From the NCBI GenBank assembly GCA_026645635.1, contig JAPKMV010000199.1, positions 1-6,463 of the forward strand: a stretch of 6,463 nt of DNA. The letters run 5' to 3'. Source of the stretch: Caldilineaceae bacterium. Lineage in GTDB: Bacteria; Chloroflexota; Anaerolineae; Caldilineales; Caldilineaceae. The position numbers and the translations under genes are program-made. The notes under the pieces are model-generated. The model was not told the DNA's origin. It did not search any database and saw nothing but the letters and a program-made list of their open reading frames with translations. Shown one piece after another: positions 4,259-6,463 of this stretch. Each line of letters begins with the position of its first letter. Within the stretch, counting starts at the first letter, position 1.

Positions 4259-6463
4259 ATGACTACGCCAACCGCCCCGCCTGCCAGCGTTGCCCGCCAT
4301 GCCGTGCTCATCGGCGTAGACCGCTACAACGCGGCCGCCTATTTTCCACCGCTGCGCTACTGCACCAACGACGTGGACGGCCTGGCCGCCGCGCTGCGCC
4401 GCCACCACTACCAGGTCAGCAGCCTTGTCAGCCCGCCGCCCGACCACACCCCCGGCGCCGCAGACTCACCGCCGGCTGACTGGCGCACCGTTGGCAACAC
4501 CCTGCGCAGCTTGCAGGACCAATTCAACCGGACGCAGACCCTCTGGATCCATTTCTCCGGCCACGGCCGCCGTCTCAACGGCCAGGACTACCTGATCCTG
4601 CAAGATTCTTCCATCCATGACCCTGACGGCAGCGCGCTGCGCGTCGCCGATGTGATCACGGCCATGCGCGCCAGCGGCGCCGGCCGCCTGTTGCTTACCG
4701 TCGACGCCTGCCAGATCAGCGCGACAGAGAGCCGCACCGGCTTCGACCCCGACTTTGCCGCGGCCCTGGAACGCATCGCCCTGGCAGAAGCCCACGGCTT
4801 TGTCTTTCTGGCCGCCACCGGCGCAGGGGACATCGCCTGGGAGGTGGCGGGCGCGCTGCGCGGCGTCTTCAGCACGCACCTGATCGACGGCGTGTGCGGC
4901 GCTGCGGCGAACGCCGCGGGCCGCAGCTACGTCACGGTGGCCGACCTGGCCGACTACGTGCGCGTCAAGGTGGGCGAATGGAACGAAACCGGCGGCGGCC
5001 ACACCGGCGTTCTTCGCCAGACGCCCACCCGCCGCATCGAGGGTGACGGCAACTTCGCCCTCACCGACCGGTTGGACAGCGGCCTGCCCCTCCTCGACGG
5101 CATGAGCCGCGCCTACCTGGATGCGCTGGAAGAGGAGTGCGCGACGCTGCGCCTGCCCTACACGCCGGCCGCGGGGCGCGCCGTGCTGCCGCTGGACCGC
5201 GTCTATGTGGCGCTGGCCGCCGACGAATCCTCCCCCGCCGAGCGGGGCGCCAGCACCCGGCTGCTCGCCCGGCTGATCCGGGAGCAGCGCGCGCTGGCCG
5301 CCGAAGAAGAAGCGGTGGTCTGGCGCGTGCTCCAGGGCGACCCTTACGCGGCCCGCCTCCTTGCCACCGACCCGGAGCTGCGCCGGCTGCTGCCGGACGC
5401 CGCTGACGACGCAGCCGCGCGCCGCCGCTACCTGGCCCAGGTGGTGCGCGAACAGCCCTGTGCCGTGCTCCTGGGCCACCCGGGGACGGGCAAGAGCACC
5501 CTGGCACGCTGGCTCGCCTTGCAGATGATCCACGCGCTGCTGACCGAGCAGGATCCCGTCCGCGTGCGCGCCGACCATGTGCGCCCGGACGGCGACGCCG
5601 CGCAGCAGGAACTGCTGGGGCCGGCGCGGCTCCCCGTGCTGGTGCGCCTGGCCGACTACGCCGAAGCGCGCTGGGGCGCCGCGGGCGACCCGCACCTGCG
5701 CCTGGCCGTCTACTGCGGTGCGCACCTGGAGCGGCAGCCCCGCACGCGGCAACGCATGCACGACTGGGCCGCGCTGGTGGCGCGCTGGGCCGCCCAGGGC
5801 CGCGTCCTCTACCTGTTCGATGGGCTGGACGAGGTGACCGACCTGGAGCAGCGCCAGACCATCGCCGCCGAAATCCAGGAGATCATCGCGCGGCGGGTGC
5901 AGGACGCGCAGGGCTACACGCCGCTCGACCCTGGCTGGCGCGCCGATCTGCCCGCCCCGGCAAGCTGCCAGGTGCTCGCCACCAGCCGCATCGTCGGCTA
6001 CCACCTGCAGCCGCTGCCGCCCGACCTGCCCCACTTTGTGATCCAGCCCATGGACGACGTGGCCGTGGGCCGCTTCTGCGCCAACTGGGCCAGCCTGCAC
6101 GCCGGGGACGACGGCGACGGTGGCGCCGCGCTGGCGCAGGCGGTGCTGAAGCATCCCAGCCCGGCCGTGCGCGACGAGATGGCGCGCACGCCGCTGCTTT
6201 TGACGATCCTGGCCCAGGTGCACGCCGCTGCGCCCGCGCAGGGCCTTCCCGCCCGGCGCAGCGCCCTCTACGACGAAGCCCGGCGCGCCGTTTTTTCACA
6301 GCGCCGCGACGAGTGGGCGCCCCTGCGCGCCCGCCTGGATGTGGACGGCAGCGCGGCGCTGCCCGAAGCCCTGGCGCGACTCACCGCCCAGGTGGCCCTG
6401 CAACTCCACGCCAACCCGGTCTATCCTGCCGCGCTGGCCCCGGCGCAGGACGTGGCCGGCTGG
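4259..6463 (+). CDS. Caspase-NACHT fusion: bacterial NLR-like protein, 3'-truncated
   Basis: The frame is open for 735 codons from the ATG at 4259 to the last base, so the C-terminus is missing. Residues about 11-268 are a caspase-like (peptidase C14/metacaspase) domain: HAVLIGVDRY opens it, HFSGHG carries catalytic H102, and VDACQIS carries nucleophile C151. D149, two residues before it, matches the acidic position of metacaspases and suggests cleavage after basic residues (inference). Residues about 275-395 form a linker with YLDALEEEC (286-294) and VYVAL (315-319), then a charged helical stretch. The NACHT NTPase follows: Walker A GHPGTGKST (406-414, K412), Walker B LYLFDGLDEV (517-526), sensor-like ATSR (574-577) and a helical-domain motif TPLLLTILAQVH (644-655). 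In such STAND proteins a C-terminal sensor (often WD40, HEAT, TPR or similar) triggers NTP-dependent oligomerisation that activates the protease; related NACHT proteins give phage defence. A GTG at 4250 is an alternative start. No ribosome site is evident. Domain calls are firm; the immune role is inferred. Confidence 0.93.
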   Translation, partial: MTTPTAPPASVARHAVLIGVDRYNAAAYFPPLRYCTNDVDGLAAALRRHHYQVSSLVSPPPDHTPGAADSPPADWRTVGNTLRSLQDQFNRTQTLWIHFSGHGRRLNGQDYLILQDSSIHDPDGSALRVADVITAMRASGAGRLLLTVDACQISATESRTGFDPDFAAALERIALAEAHGFVFLAATGAGDIAWEVAGALRGVFSTHLIDGVCGAAANAAGRSYVTVADLADYVRVKVGEWNETGGGHTGVLRQTPTRRIEGDGNFALTDRLDSGLPLLDGMSRAYLDALEEECATLRLPYTPAAGRAVLPLDRVYVALAADESSPAERGASTRLLARLIREQRALAAEEEAVVWRVLQGDPYAARLLATDPELRRLLPDAADDAAARRRYLAQVVREQPCAVLLGHPGTGKSTLARWLALQMIHALLTEQDPVRVRADHVRPDGDAAQQELLGPARLPVLVRLADYAEARWGAAGDPHLRLAVYCGAHLERQPRTRQRMHDWAALVARWAAQGRVLYLFDGLDEVTDLEQRQTIAAEIQEIIARRVQDAQGYTPLDPGWRADLPAPASCQVLATSRIVGYHLQPLPPDLPHFVIQPMDDVAVGRFCANWASLHAGDDGDGGAALAQAVLKHPSPAVRDEMARTPLLLTILAQVHAAAPAQGLPARRSALYDEARRAVFSQRRDEWAPLRARLDVDGSAALPEALARLTAQVALQLHANPVYPAALAPAQDVAGW

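Noticed and set aside
4466..6223. A minus-strand open frame of about 585 codons opposite the caspase-NACHT gene.
   Set aside because: It is a by-product of GC-rich codon use in the plus-strand gene. The plus frame carries the catalytic dyad and the ordered NACHT motifs; the antisense product is rich in Gln, Arg, Gly and His and shows no recognisable domain.

Overview
The window is GC-rich throughout its coding parts. It holds five protein genes: two cut by the window edges, and three intact genes packed head-to-tail on the minus strand. I see no rRNA, tRNA, CRISPR array or insertion sequence. The mix (an iron-sulfur bacterial photolyase, a prokaryotic pentameric ligand-gated channel homologue, a di-haem peroxidase, a caspase-NACHT protein and G-rich tandem microrepeats between genes) suggests a free-living, high-GC environmental bacterium. 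A filamentous Chloroflexota of the Anaerolineae/Caldilineae type is my best guess, but no marker gene here proves it.

Layout. Positions 1-1167 (+) are the C-terminal three quarters of an iron-sulfur (6-4)-type photolyase; its four cluster cysteines keep exactly the spacing of Agrobacterium PhrB. Positions 1154-1229 lie between convergent genes and carry two tandem microrepeats, G-rich first on the plus strand and then on the minus strand. Each places a G-quadruplex-type sequence at the 3' end of the gene running into it. Positions 1228-4078 (-) are a three-gene operon with gaps of 2 and 5 bases. In transcription order it encodes a YtkA/FixH-like lipoprotein, a membrane-anchored di-haem cytochrome c peroxidase (MauG/CcpA family), and a four-helix pentameric ligand-gated ion channel homologue. 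All three products should act at or outside the cytoplasmic membrane, which suggests a joint redox or metal job coupled to a channel (inference). Positions 4079-4258 are a relatively AT-rich divergent promoter region.

Positions 4259-6463 (+) form one uninterrupted reading frame of 735 codons that runs off the right edge. It encodes a caspase-like protease (His102/Cys151 dyad), a linker of about 120 residues, and a NACHT NTPase (Walker A 406-414, Walker B 517-526). This is the architecture of bacterial NLR-like proteins, several families of which defend against phage. The C-terminal part, where the sensor domain normally lies, is outside the window. This gene is the most interesting item here. 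The caspase-NACHT class itself is known; its unusual active-site context, its linker and its unseen sensor are what may be new.
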